NCBI GenBank assembly: GCA_024036415.1
Contig: JAMWET010003474.1
Location: 83,501 to 147,500, forward strand
Direction of reading: 5' to 3'
Source of the DNA: Prochilodus magdalenae
Lineage: Eukaryota; Chordata; Actinopteri; Characiformes; Prochilodontidae
DNA length: 64,000 bases
Shown here: positions 53,036 to 64,000 of the stretch, one piece after another
Layout: every line of letters begins with the position of its first letter
Position numbering within the stretch: position 1 is the first letter of the stretch
Translations under genes and position numbers: made by a program
Notes under the pieces: generated by a model
Told to the model about the DNA's origin: nothing
Databases searched by the model: none
Seen by the model: the letters and a program-made list of their open reading frames with translations, nothing else

Positions 53036-53219
53036 TATACTGTATTTCAAAGCATCTGTACTTTTATTTTTAACTTAATAAATTTGTGATTAAACATTAA
53101 ATACCAAGTTAACAAAAACAATACATAATGTGTGCTACATTTTAAGGCAGCCAGGTTTCTCCCAAATCCCTTTTCTTACAGCACATGTATCTCCGTGTGA
53201 TTATTGATGTTTTCTACAG

Positions 53220-53600
53220 GTCAGGACCCGATTAGTTTTGCTAGGGAATAAGACAGTCCGTGCAAAGAGAGAGGGACCGTTTGGAGGTCGTACAATGGCA
53301 AGCAGCAGTGGGGTCGTAGTGTGCAAATCATGAGTGGGGAATTAATCAAGAGGTATCAAAGTCATATAAAAATGGCGAGGTCGGTGTGTAATATGTCTGG
53401 CATGCGGAGAAGCATGTGTACAAATCTGGGTCAGAACCAAACACACCTACAGGGAAGCCTGCCGCACCCACGACGTTCTTCATGGATGAAGTGAAATGCA
53501 ACGGAAAAAGAGAGCAGCCTGTGCGGACTGCAAGACAATCCAGGGACAACTACGTTGCCCAGCAGACAAAACTACCGTGGTGGTGGAATGCAAAGTGTAC
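53220..53600 (+). pseudogene. SRCR-domain exon remnant, first
   Basis: This follows a good acceptor (TGTTTTCTACAG), read in phase 1. Switching frames gives parts of an SRCR domain: NKTVRAK, YNGKQQWGR (like the VEVYNGxQWGxVC start of SRCR), VCNMSGM, and then FMDEVKCNGKREQ and TARQSRDNYVAQQTK, like the later VxCxGxEexLxxC half. Class B SRCR domains have 6-8 cysteines; several are lost here. At least two frameshifts and a stop interrupt it. SRCR receptors of CD5/CD6/WC1 type are surface proteins of lymphocytes and macrophages. The domain identity is inferred from motif order rather than from a clean reading frame. Confidence 0.55.
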
Positions 53601-55388
53601 GTTTTTTATATGTTCTGGTGTGTGGAATAACCTTAAGAAAGCATGTCCGTTCAGCTGAAATCAAAAACCAGCATTGCAGGGCAAAGGTGTTGATGTGAAT
53701 GATGACAGAAAGCCACATGCCTCAGGAACAACAGGAAATGTCGTTTTTATTCATCAGATGCTGTTCTATTACATTGAACCAATTATAAATGTATCTCGGC
53801 TTACCATACCTATAGCTTGGTAATGTGAAGGTTTGAACACCCTTCAGGCACATCTAAAAACAAGTTACAGAGAACAAACAGTTACGTTTTTTAATCTGTT
53901 TTCAAACTAAATACAACTGAATCTGTGAAATCAAAAGCAGCACACATAAAAGGTGTTCTCTATAGAGCACGTATTTACATCAACCATCAGTAAATCAATT
54001 ACAAATGTTATTTAGTGAAATACAAATCTGGGTGCCCAGAAAATTTTTGCATTCAGTTATAATATGAGTGCAACAGATTATAAACTCCAAATATTCCACA
54101 CGGATATATCTACATTCCAAGATCTACGTACATCTAGAATTTTAAAACAATGTTTTGTAATGCAATTTAATGCAAACTTTTTTTTTGGGCCAGGTTCACA
54201 GTGGCATAGCATATTAATATACAAATCTATTTAGATCTTAAATGTTATGTAAAGATGGAAATGAACACTTTTTTACAATGTCAGCACCCATCAGCCATCA
54301 AACATTAAATTTTAATCATAGGCTAAAATATGCCTTAATAGTGAAGAAGACAATTTCATAAATAAAGCTAAAACATATAAGCAAAATAGTGAGTGATTTG
54401 TTAAATTAATGTACAAGACAGAAAAAGAAGCCAATATATTCCACCGTTTTGATTTTACTGTAAAGAAGTCTAAAATCTTTTTCCTTGGACTGACCCTGGA
54501 AAACTTAAATTGTGTTTATATTATTAAAAACCAAACGACTGAACTTTTGCTGTTGTAGTTACCAAAAATAACAACAAGACAACAACCTAAGAGGACATTC
54601 TACCTTTATGAAATGTCTACAGTGTGAAAGCTGTCTTAGTAGCAACACATTTCTTAGTCTACGAGTTATAATTGGATTCCAATAATAATAGTTATATACT
54701 GATTACAAACATACAAATTATAGATAGACTAAATGAGTATAGTAAAAAAACTTTATTTAAAAAACATGGATGGTCTTGTTCTAAACGATTCATTGGTTCT
54801 AAACAGAATGCTTGTTTTTTTTTTTGTTTTTTTTTTTAAAAGATTTTTTTAGTCTCAATCCTGAAATCTGGAAATGCTTGCAGCCCCAGCCTATACAAAA
54901 CACTCCTACTTCACCACAACCAGCAGAGCGTTCAAATATAGACAACAAACATGCTGTGACATAAATGAACAAAGAATTAATACCACATCCTTCTAAAATA
55001 ATTGGAATTCACTTGGAAGAAATATGACCAGAATGATAACTTTTGACCTGATGTGACCACTATTTGACCAATATGAATACATGTGATTTTTTTTATTTTA
55101 TTTAAGGGTCTATTAAAGCTGCAGTTGAACAAGAATGGAAAACAACTGGAGGAAGAGTGTGCTGGAAGTTGTCCAGTTCAAAAGAAACAGTGACGTAGTT
55201 ACGGTGTGCCAACACTGATTGGCAGTGAGTTAAGCATCTTTCTACCATCATTTAATATCGAGTAATATGACTCTGAAGAGGGATTATTCTGTATGTTTAA
55301 AGACATAGACGAAAAGCCACTGAGTCTTCAGCAAACAGTTTGTTGACTGGTTAGATGTTTTCCCTAAGTATAATGTTTACCTGTACAG
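53601..55388. other. Intron-like region between SRCR remnants
   Basis: AT-rich sequence without credible exons or clear mobile elements. Poly-T runs lie near 54,810-54,850. The words EVVQFKRNS in one frame near 55,170 could be the missing first half of the next SRCR domain, but the evidence is too thin to annotate. Confidence 0.4.
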
Positions 55389-55612
55389 ATGAAAGCCAGG
55401 GGCCGAATTATGGTGTGCAACGAGCTTAACTGGCGGAAAACATTGCAAGATCCCAAATCCGGCACGTTCAACAAAGAAAACATCAAAAAAAAAAGCTCAT
55501 AACAATGTACCCCTCAGCTGCACTGTCGGTGAAAAGTTCTCCTGGCAGTGTGTAGACTGGGTCACAGCAAAATCAAACACATGCCAAGAAGAGGCCAACG
55601 TCATCTGTTCAA
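55389..55612 (+). pseudogene. SRCR-domain exon remnant, second (C-terminal half)
   Basis: It starts after CCTGTACAG. In successive frames it reads VCNELN(C/W)xK, matching the VVCxELxCG motif, then NNVPLSC, FSWQCVDW and CQEEANVICS. The end, CQxxAxVxCS, is the usual close of an SRCR domain. It is followed by a donor (A|GTAAGA) that leaves phase 1, as class B SRCR exons do. Two breaks are visible: one extra base in the LNCG motif and a frame change at the A10 run near 55,485. The first third of the domain is not seen next to it. Confidence 0.65.
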
Positions 55613-57796
55613 GTAAGATCACCCTACACTCATAACAGCGTTCATACCACTCATACCCCCACACAGCTACACCATTCTCAAACACAGTATACATCAATAC
55701 AAGATTTCACCAGCCTCTAGAACCCCTTTCTGAGCAGGCCTCTAGTGGAATCAACGCAGACATTTTTGGTTAATGCAACAAATTCAAAAAGCCTATATTA
55801 TAATTAACTAGGAGACTGTTGGCTCTCTGTATATGAAACGTTGTGAAAAAAACATATTTAAACTGTGACTCATTAGCAGGGCTGGGAGAGTTACCTTAAA
55901 TATGTGTTCCATTACTGATTACTGGTTACAAACCTTATTATATCCCAATCCAAATGATTACTGTATTAAAGTAATGTAAATTCGATTACTGTATTGCTTT
56001 ACTTTGGATTACTTGCCTTAATTGAAGATAAAAATTAAAGCAAAAACACAAAGGAATAGAAAAAAACATTATATGTGCTCCAACAATCGGATATTTAAAA
56101 GGTTTAGAGCAGCTCATAGCAGTCACTATCCTTACATAATGGAATGGCCATATCTAGAGAGAAGCAACATATAGAAATATTTCTAAATATAGAAGGACAA
56201 TACATCTGTACAGCACAAACCGTTTGTATATATGAGTTTGATTATTTATGAGCATGGAAAATGGTTCTAAGTTTTATTGCAGATGCAAGTATACACTAAA
56301 ATCCAATACAGGATTTTGTCAAAATGATGATGGAGAAATGTTGCTTTAGAATCCTTAATATTTTAGAAGGACCCACTTGGTATGCTTAGCTAGGGTTAGC
56401 AAGACATACAAAACCTACCCGAAGGTTACGTCTTAGTGGTTTACACAGAACAGCGTGTGGCAGTTAGCCATTGGATTGAGCTAAGTCTTAGCATTTAAAG
56501 ATCACTTATTTTTGGTAAGAGGTTAGCTGTGGCTAGCTGACTTTAAAAAAAAAAAAAAAAACTATTATATTTGTTTGGAGACTGTTAGTGTGTTAAAAGA
56601 CCATTTGGATACATTTGGTTGTTTGTTGGTTAGAATTTTTACAAGAAGATTTGTACAGAAATTACCTGTGATATATTGGCACAATGATGGTGTTATAATT
56701 AGCATGCAATAGTAATACATTTGGATTGCGTCGGATATACAGAACTCATATAATGGATTATCGCAGTCTCATTTACAATAATTAGAGGGCACTGTCTCGA
56801 TACAGCCACTCTTTATTCGTTTAGAAAGTCTTGATTAGACAGCTTTAAAAAACGAAATTTAAAATAGAATTAATTAGTTACCACCTCAATACTAAATAAC
56901 AGCCATACTGCTTACACCAGTGGTGTTGCAGATCAGGGGAAAAAGGAACATGAGGAACAAGAAAAGATGATTGAAATATGGGCTCTTTAGAGTGAGAGTA
57001 TCTACCAATTGGGTTATATTAAGTGAAGACTTTCACTAAATATGTTATAACTATGTGTAAATATGTATTTATTATAGTTTAAAACTTTATTTTATTTATA
57101 AGTTTGTGTATAAAGTATAATCAAACTTCTTTTGGACAGAAATACAAAGGTTTCCGCTCTGAATAAGTGAATCTGGATCATGTTTGAGTGGGCAGTGGAG
57201 AAGCAGAGGACAGTACTACGGAGGCTTAAAATGGGTCCTGTATATATGAAAAGAAAACTTAACGGGACAGTGATGACATATGCTCTAAGCTGAACAGTGG
57301 TAAATATAGCAATATGAGCCATGTGAAAAATCAGTATAACTACACGTGACCTCACATGGGCAGGGGTAAGCATTACAGACTATGACTTGGTTCTAAATCG
57401 AGATACTGTGGCCCTAGTGTTTTGGGCACAATGTATCCATGCTGTAAAAAAGTCCATAAAAAACCTTGATTAAAACTTACTTCAGCTGTGCTGGACGAAA
57501 GGTGTCCACAATTTTCACCGCGACAGCACGTTGAGGTCTCTCTAAGTTTACCGTTTCTTAAACAACTATATTTCATAAACTACATGGTACAAGCATTATA
57601 CGTTTTTGTTATCTGTCAATTATTTATTCCTTGCATTTTATGTTTGTTCCATATATATGATATATTCTGGACAGTTTTAGTGAAGTCCTATAGTAAGTAG
57701 TGTTGTTGTGGTTTGGGATCTGTTATTCCACCACAAGCATTATTCCACTGACTGTGTTTCAAAATAGAGAAGATGTTGAAGCATCTTGTTTTTCAG
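55613..57796. other. Intron-like region between SRCR remnants
   Basis: AT-rich, without recognisable exons or mobile elements. A poly-A run lies near 56,545-56,560. Short open frames such as 57,488-57,700 have no family likeness. Confidence 0.4.
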
Positions 57797-58065
57797 ACAA
57801 AGTTAAAGTGGAGCTAGGAGGAAGGATGCCATGGGGATTATTCTATGTAAACCTGAATGAGACCCGCACAGAATTTGTGTGCCATGATGCCTGATGAGGC
57901 CGGAGCTGAGGAGGATGGGGAATGTGGTGTGCGGGAGCTGAAGTGTGGGACACTGGCTGTACATGTCTCACACGGGATGAAAGGCAAAGAAATGGTAGGG
58001 TGCTGAGCAGGTGGACTGCAGCGATGAGAGGAGGAATCACTGTGGCACTGTCGTAGCTAAAAATA
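57797..58065 (+). pseudogene. SRCR-domain exon remnant, third
   Basis: After the acceptor TTGTTTTTCAG it reads in phase 1 KVKVELGGRMPWGLFYVN, then TEFVCHDA, like the start of a class B SRCR domain with Trp-Gly then VCxDxW. A missing base after HDA shifts the frame. The next frame continues ECGVRELKCGTLAV (the ELxCG motif) and then EEESLWHCRS, the hallmark ExSLWxC of SRCR domains. Two in-frame stops fall near this motif. Domain order and spacing are right for one SRCR domain of about 95-100 residues. The breaks mean it cannot be translated as it stands. Confidence 0.75.
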
Positions 58066-59492
58066 TGAGCCTGCGGCAAGTCCTGCAGGAGGCACCAGAG
58101 CGCATGTACAGGATGGAACTAATGTTCTTAGTCCTGGTTGGTGATATAAATCAGAAAACAGTTAAGAAAGTAGCCTGCATTACTTTGGAGCAAATGCTGT
58201 TTCAGATGGCTGGATCACAGCACATTCTTTGATGGCATCCTAAAAACCACTTTTTAGGAATCTCATCTGTGATTGGTCAACATGACTCACAGTACGCGGA
58301 TAAATAAAATTGATGTAAGTGATGTAAAGTAGAGGACGATAGCTTATCTCCTGCTGTACCAAGTTTTGGGTGTTGGTCATCCTCATTCATCGGTGGTCGC
58401 CGGACGCGTGGCTGAATCTGTTGGCATCGAATAGTTTTGATTAGATGGGACTGATTTCTGATGAATTAAAAACATGCATAACGTGCAGCTTTACAGAGAT
58501 CAGCCAATAGGCATATCTCTTCTGCAACTGGACACAAAACATGCATTAAACGTGCAACTCTAGCAGAGGGACCAAACCAATAGGGTGATTCTCAGAACAT
58601 TTTACCTTTAGGTATTGACACACGCGAACTTGGTGATTAGTTGTAGACATGAGAGGATAGGCACCACGTCAACATATACCGTGTTAGACGTAACATCTAA
58701 GATAACCTAACAACTATGAGAGTGACGTTTAACTTTGATACATTAGCTAAGAACACTGTAAGGCATGTGCGCTGTATTCAACATGGTTGAAATACTAACA
58801 CGTGTGTTAGCCTCGTGTTACCTACAGTCAACATTAAATGGTGTAAGGAAGGTTTAGGTAGTAGCCGGTAAGTCCTCTGATCATATTATGTGCTGCACAG
58901 CTGGACAATAGCAAGCTTTACTCGGTTTAGCGGATACCTTCACTAAATACAGAGAAGTAGTGCAAAGAAAAAATTGTATGAACAGAATGCTCTGTGTCTT
59001 AATCCATTATCTTATATCATTTGGCTAGGCATTTGAGGAGCGTGATCTCTGCAGGGACGATGGGCAATGCTCAGGAAGGTTGCAGATTAAGTGACGTTTG
59101 AGGGTTCGCAGTGGAGTTTTGAGCGATAGCGGTTTGGGACTCAGGAAAATTCATATATATGTGGTGTGTAAAAACGTTGGCTGTGGGAGTTCACGGAAAT
59201 CCCAACAGAAACAATCACGGCAAAAACGGAGAAGATCCCAAAGAAAATCGTTTAGTTGAAAAGCAAAAACACCCCTCACAACATTGAGTGGAATCGTAAA
59301 AATGCACGTGATGTCGGCAACAAGCGCACGTCGCACAGTTGGCACAGCTGGAGGTCAGAGGGATCTCAGTTGCAGAATGAAAACTTTGTCAATATTATTC
59401 TGCACAAGTATGTGGCTTTTCTCTTTAACATTCTTTAAAGCTTCAGGGAGTGTCTACACTGTGTGTGCTATGATGCCTTCTTCCCCCAACAG
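58066..59492. other. Region with no identified gene
   Basis: Mixed-composition sequence after the third SRCR remnant. I see no exon, repeat family or RNA gene. Confidence 0.35.
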
Positions 59493-59760
59493 ATGAGAAG
59501 CTGGTTTAGTGGTTAGAGAGAGGTTGATTTCGCCATGTCGGGGAGAGTTAGTGAAAAGTGGAATCGTGATGGGATACAAGGTTGGGTTATAAACACGATC
59601 CTGAAAAGGTAGACATGATTTGTGATTGCAGTCATGTGTCTTGCAACTAGCTGGGCACAGATTAATTCCAACACCTGCCACAAATCCACCTCAGAACCCA
59701 ACAAAAATTACACACAAATGTATCATCGCATTACCTAGACAACACAAAAGAGCCATGTGC
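59493..59760 (+). pseudogene. Possible SRCR start and Pro/Thr stalk fragment
   Basis: After CCCCCAACAG, phase 1 opens EKLV, and other frames give ERLISPCRGE, somewhat like the start of an SRCR domain. Later comes a Pro/Thr-rich stretch (NTCHKSTSEP or TPATNPPQNPTK, by frame) that could be a membrane-proximal stalk. Its position just before the candidate transmembrane segment supports this, but the frames are broken and the similarity is weak. Confidence 0.25.
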
Positions 59761-59848
59761 AGTGCTGGGTAAGCTGAAAGATACCATGGGGACAAAAGAT
59801 CCTGGAGATGCTTCATGCTCGAATTCAGATTCTAGCAAAAGTCAGTAT

Positions 59849-59931
59849 GGACCCTGATAAACACCTGTCTGTCATTATTGGATTATTTCTGGTATGTATA
59901 TTCATGATATTTATCATAAGTAAAGATACTT
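59849..59931 (+). CDS. Candidate transmembrane and short-tail segment
   Basis: One frame reads DPDKHLSVIIGLFLVCIFM then IFIISKDT and stop: a hydrophobic span of about 20 residues with a polar lead-in and a very short basic/acidic tail, as in a type I membrane protein. It follows a possible acceptor (AAAAGTCAG, ending at 59845). GGTATG inside the span could instead be a donor after LFL. It lies downstream of SRCR remnants on the same strand and would fit as the membrane anchor of that receptor. No homologue is recognised and the segment is short, so coding status is uncertain. Confidence 0.35.
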
Positions 59932-59982
59932 AAAAAACTAAAACATTAAAACTAAAGTACTAAAAACTAAAATATTAAGCAC

Positions 59983-59983
<1 letters not shown>

Positions 59984-60046
<63 letters not shown>
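59984..60046. repeat. TA dinucleotide tract
   Basis: About 30 TA units forming most of the spacer of the 135-bp inverted repeat. It would readily form a cruciform with its flanks. Confidence 0.97.
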
Positions 60047-60049
<3 letters not shown>

Positions 60050-60444
60050 AGTACTTTAGTTTTAATGTTTTAGTTTTTTAAGTATCTTCACTTATGATAA
60101 ATATCATGAATATACATACCAGAAATAATCCAATAATGACAGACAGGTGTTTATCAGGGTCCATACTGACTTTTGCTAGAATGCTACAAATAGAAGAATA
60201 TTTATATATATTATATTTCATATATTTTTTTAATTGTCCATAATAATTAAAGTTAATCATTTTTATTTTATCAATTGATTTACCTCAGTTGTTACCTATT
60301 GCAGTGGTGTTTTGATTTGTTTGGAGGATCAACATGGCAAACTTATAAGAGTACATACGGACAAAAATAAAATCCTTTCCCTGTGTATATGGATTTGCTA
60401 GTCCAAGTGTAACCATTACTGGCAAAGTTGAAATTTTTTAATTA

Positions 60445-60497
60445 TTCTTGATATCTGGAATTTGATGATCTTCATATCAAATTCCAGATATCAAGAA
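60445..60497. repeat. 22-bp perfect hairpin
   Basis: Arms TTCTTGATATCTGGAATTTG-AT (60445-60466) and its exact reverse complement (60476-60497) surround a 9-bp loop. It might be the trace of a small palindromic element. No U-run or RNA-gene context was seen. Confidence 0.9.
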
Positions 60498-60836
60498 AGC
60501 AAAAGAAAAAATGGGTTGCCGTAGTAATTACACTTTCAGCATGTTAATTTACATGCTGATTCTTTGCTAAAACCAAACAAGGTTCTATTCATTGCAGTAT
60601 TTGTGCAGCATTTGTTTTTACTTTTTTATTAATATCCACTTTCACAGCCAACCAGAGCTTGGCTTTAATAAGTCTTTAATAAGTATGAGCACAGGGCACC
60701 GGTGTGCCAATCACCATCCTTACCAGATTGGCTTTATGAATGTCTTTTTTTTATCATGCTGTGTGACATAGTGTATGTAGTTCTATTAATCTGGCCAACG
60801 CTTGTTTAATCGTGTTGATACCCTGTTTTCCCTCAG

Positions 60837-61045
60837 GTTCTATAGAGGTAAAATTGGAGAACAACAAGAAAGAGAAATGCTGGGGGGAGGTGACGGTGTG
60901 TATGGATGGAAAGTGCGGCGGAGTGTGCAAAGACACCTGGATAAAAAGTCATTCTGACATGCTGTGTGGGGACCTGGGTTGCGGAAAATCTGTTGGCGAG
61001 TACCTCGATAAAAGCAATCATAAAATGACCTGGTCCAATGCTTGA
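60837..61045 (+). pseudogene. SRCR-domain exon remnant, fourth (best preserved)
   Basis: Opens after the acceptor TTTTCCCTCAG in phase 1 and stays open for about 69 codons. It reads IEVKLENNKKEKCWGEVTVC, then CGGVCKDTW, and MLCGDLGCGKSVGEYL: the C-W/G-EVTV, GGVCKDTW and LCxxLGCG motifs of a class B SRCR domain in correct order, with the expected N-terminal cysteines. The frame then stops at TGA after MTWSNA. Similar sequence in other frames beyond it (to about 61,330, including SISVTCKDS) may be the decayed C-terminal half. It lies after the candidate membrane segment, so it may belong to a second tandem copy of the receptor gene. Confidence 0.8.
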
Positions 61046-61330
61046 TTGTAAGGAACACATTCTCAAGGTGGTTATGAGCTTCTGAACACAAATATAGGAA
61101 TTTCACGTTTTTCTTGATACGGTCCCTACCGGAAACCAGGGGTTATAAGTGTCTGTAGAGAACAAGAAGTCATAAGAGAGTCAATTTATACATGGAGACA
61201 CAAAGAAATCTCAGCCAATGCGTATACTCTATCGGTACACTCACTGGTCGCTTGGGTAGGTGTGAGCAAACATAGTAGCATCTCTGTCACTTGCAAAGAT
61301 TCAGTACACAATACGTTTTCAGATTGCGCA

Positions 61331-62883
61331 CAAACCAATATTTTACCAGATTATGATGTCTGGGTCTTGTGGATCATACTAAGCTGTTTACAGTATTAAT
61401 GGAATTTTTATTGGGAACAGTGAGGAAACGTTAGGGGCTCTGGTAAAATTAAAGTATGGTTTGCTATTTAAGGTCTGTTAATTCGGAAAGCTGTGTTTGC
61501 GGTTAATAAGTTTGGCGAGATAAGGTTTCTTGTTTTTGGAAGTCTTTGAGGGGGGGTTTTAGGCATGTTTGTGGACGTAGGTCAGAATCTTATTACAAGT
61601 GTTTTCGTGCTGCTGCGATGCCGTTATACAGTTTCAGATGCAAAACGTTACAACATTTAGTATTTCATTCAATTATAGGTTACAGGTTTATTACCTACCA
61701 AACTAAGCTGAAAATCTTGTCATTATACATGTGGCTTTTCAAAAAGAAGAGCGGTTTTTTATTATGAATGTGGAATCAGTTGACCCAAAACTGCTCCCCT
61801 GCGCAGTAGTTGTATATCTAGCAGCAAAGACTGGTAATTATACATGAAATGTATGAAAGCGTATCATCATATGATTTTAATATATGCTATTTATACCATA
61901 TACGTTGGGGCCAGTTCGGTCGTAGTGACTGTTTGGTATGTGCAGTTCAGTGCAAAGACTGCAAGGTTACTCGGCAAACGCATCTCAACAATAGGTTAAA
62001 ATTGTACTGATTGTGACTAAACCCCTCATAGCAGTGTAGCATATGTCTATTGGCTCTATGTGTAGCCTGAAAGTCTCCGCACCTCCCGCTGAGCACCAGA
62101 GTGCAGACTGCTCTCAGATCAGCCGCCATTACTCGACGGTTATTAAAATCCAGCATGCTCTCTGTAGGGCGACTGATCCCAGGAGCCATTTCCACTCAGT
62201 CTAGGGCGCCAAGATCATTCCAATCACATATAGGAGCCATGGAGCATAAGGGTAGCTGAGAAGAGGAGGTGGAGCGGTTATTACATTGAGCACTCAGGGG
62301 CACATTAGCTGTTTGTTAAATGGGATTCTTTTTCCTTACACTCTTCCGTCGTAATTAAGCCTCTTGTCCCTCTCCTATGGGCCCACTGCACTGATCGGGT
62401 TATTTATGTATCACAGTAAAATCCCCAGTATGAAACAAACACGGGTATGGTGAGGAATAAAGACCTGCTGCTGATTGAACACGCTGTTGTTTAACCTGTA
62501 GGAACTGCAGTTGTTGCCAGTGATAACAAACGCATGTTCTATGAATCATTTCTCACTTGTGGCTCATTCTGTCTACAGTTTAGTCCATACCAAATTGATG
62601 CTCAAATTGAGCCAAATCTATATTAACTGGATATTAATATTAACTGGTACGCAGTGGTAAATCATAAGTGTAAATAACCATTTAACTAATATTCAGTTAC
62701 ATAATTGTATTCAAATAGCATAGCACCATTACAGTAATAACTCTAAAAGAATAAATCTAAATATTAAAGGTGCCATAGAATAGAAAACTGCATTTACATC
62801 ATCATACTTTAATGAGTTCGGTACATAGAACTTACACACTGTGGACATCAAACGCGGTTGTCTCCTCTTTCAAATACAAATCT
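61331..62883. other. Non-coding region
   Basis: No exon, RNA gene or mobile element is recognised. The part at 62,050-62,420 has balanced composition, CCAAT-like and homeobox-type words, and no repeat. It is a weak candidate for a conserved regulatory sequence. Confidence 0.35.
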
Positions 62884-63150
62884 GTGGGCTGGAGGTTAGG
62901 GTACCAGCCTTGTGACTGGAGGGTCACCGGTTCGATTCCCTGAACTGACAGTAACGACTGAGGTGCCCTTGAGCAAGGCACCTAACCCCCAACTGCTCCC
63001 CAGGTGCCGTGGATAGGGCTGCCCACTGCTCCGGTTAAGTGTGCTCACTGCCCGTTAGTGAGTGTGTTTGTGGGTGTTTCACTTCATGGATGGGTTAAAT
63101 GCAGAGACTAAATTTCCCCACTGTGGGATCAACAAGGGATTAAAATCTTA
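62884..63150 (+). mobile_element. tRNA-derived SINE, near complete
   Basis: It starts GTGGGCTGGAGG, has the pol III B box GGTTCGATTCC (62929-62939), the central GTGCCCTTGAGCAAGGCACC, and the 3' end CCACTGTGGGATCAACAAGG followed by ATTAAAATCTT and an A run. It is the same family as 14,209-14,509. The first 10 or so bases of the element are missing. Confidence 0.9.
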
Positions 63151-64000
63151 AAAAAAAAATACTCACAAAATCCAAGGCTGTTGCTTAATAGTCATGACTC
63201 TCCCCATAATGGCACCCCAAAACTGACACATACCAGCTCAGGTTCCAGGCTAACAGAAACAACAACACTGGATCAAAAGCAGAGGTCCATTACATGTCAC
63301 GTGTACCTCTCCAGGCTGATGTCAGCACTTTTCTGACAGGTGTTTCCAGTGACCTGTCAGCGAGCATGGATGAGGTTCATTCTTGTACGAGCCTAAAGTG
63401 GACTTCCTATTCCTCAGCTTCTTAATCAAATGCTCTGGCCCACCTTAAAGGCTGCAGCTTGAATGTAGCCAGAATGCAGCTGTGGCACCGTTAATAAGGA
63501 GGGATGGAAAATGAATGAAACAAGCTGGTAAAAATGTATAGTAGTAAATAGCACTGACAAGGTTGATTTAACACCTATAGCATTGATATGAAATGATATA
63601 TTCATATTGGATGAACCACTACAACCTGTTTACACCTTGCATTAGCATGTGTTGCATGTCTGGATCGAACTTAGATAAGCATTGGCTGGATTCCTTTAGC
63701 ACTTTTCAGTAAAATCGATTGATCAGATGATATACGATTGTCCCTTTACCGCATAAAAAGTGCATACGTCAGTTCTGTTTTACTATGGTTCACATTTCTA
63801 CCCATTGCAATTCAATGGTCAGCCTTGACTTGGAGGCTTTCATTGGCTTGAAGTGCATGTAGTGGCTGAGGCATGTCATTACGGGCTGTTCCTTTCATCT
63901 TTTTGTTCTTTACCTTACCTGCTAGTAATCAAGTACCTGCTAGCAATCAGGTGTGATTCAATCACCACAAGTGCATGTTAATGCATGGTGTAGACAGTCC
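63151..64000. other. Non-coding right edge
   Basis: Ordinary sequence with no gene or repeat that I can name. Confidence 0.4.

Larger units (their letters stand above)
59829..60182. repeat. 135-bp near-perfect inverted repeat around a TA tract
   Basis: The left arm 59829-59963 and right arm 60048-60182 are reverse complements with one mismatch (AAGTAAAG against AAGTGAAG) and no gaps. The 84-bp spacer is almost wholly AT, with about 30 TA units. The left arm contains the candidate transmembrane segment, so the right arm carries a mirror copy on the minus strand. The identity indicates recent origin or a fold-back assembly error. Confidence 0.97.

Noticed and set aside
60078..60260. Minus-strand 60-codon frame with a hydrophobic span
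   Set aside because: It is the mirror image of the plus-strand segment at 59,849 through the inverted repeat.
62884..63150. tRNA-like A and B boxes, tested as a true tRNA gene
   Set aside because: The sequence is a SINE; no cloverleaf with an anticodon arm can be drawn.

Overview
The window is nuclear DNA of a teleost fish. The evidence is split vertebrate exons with GT-AG introns, fish-type tRNA SINEs, L2/Rex-like LINE pieces, Tc1/mariner and hAT-like DNA transposon remnants, and long GATA/CATA/TA microsatellites. The repeat mix suggests an ostariophysan such as a characin, catfish or relative, but I infer this only from repeat style and hold it loosely.

Layout. Positions 1-26,820 hold the 3' part of one plus-strand gene, kcnd1 (Kv4.1, a Shal-type A-current K+ channel). 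Five coding exons are intact, from the last glycine of the selectivity filter to the C-terminal VKISSL and stop. Exon 1 (N-terminus, T1 domain, S1 to pore) lies upstream of the window. The 15.6 kb intron 3 carries most of the repeats. Intron 2 holds a 1.26 kb minisatellite with clear higher-order structure: five ~43-bp monomers form a 216-bp unit. A 3' UTR with several AATAAA signals follows the stop.

From about 26.8 to 39 kb I see no gene. That stretch holds a solo LTR with a 4-bp target duplication, decayed Tc1-like transposase pieces, a Tc1/mariner deletion derivative, a GT-rich MITE, a tRNA SINE and a minus-strand LINE remnant.

From 39 to 61.4 kb there is a dispersed set of plus-strand pieces that look like a class B scavenger-receptor cysteine-rich (SRCR) immune receptor of CD5/CD6/WC1 type. 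They are a short signal-peptide exon with a GC donor, at least three SRCR fragments plus one much more decayed, and a candidate transmembrane/short-tail segment. Readable boundaries are mostly phase 1, as expected for such genes, but most of the SRCR pieces contain frameshifts or stops. The set is therefore a pseudogene, several decayed tandem copies, or a region with consensus errors. The transmembrane segment lies in one arm of a 135-bp inverted repeat around a TA tract. A 5'-truncated L2-like LINE, a hAT-like element, a TIR element with 6-8 bp target duplication and an 850-bp CATA/CTAC array lie between the signal exon and the first SRCR piece.

From 61.4 kb to the end there is non-coding DNA with one good tRNA-SINE copy. 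No bacterial, CRISPR or phage features are present. I found no novel multi-gene system. The most notable observations are the SRCR remnants, the inverted repeat over the transmembrane segment and the higher-order minisatellite.
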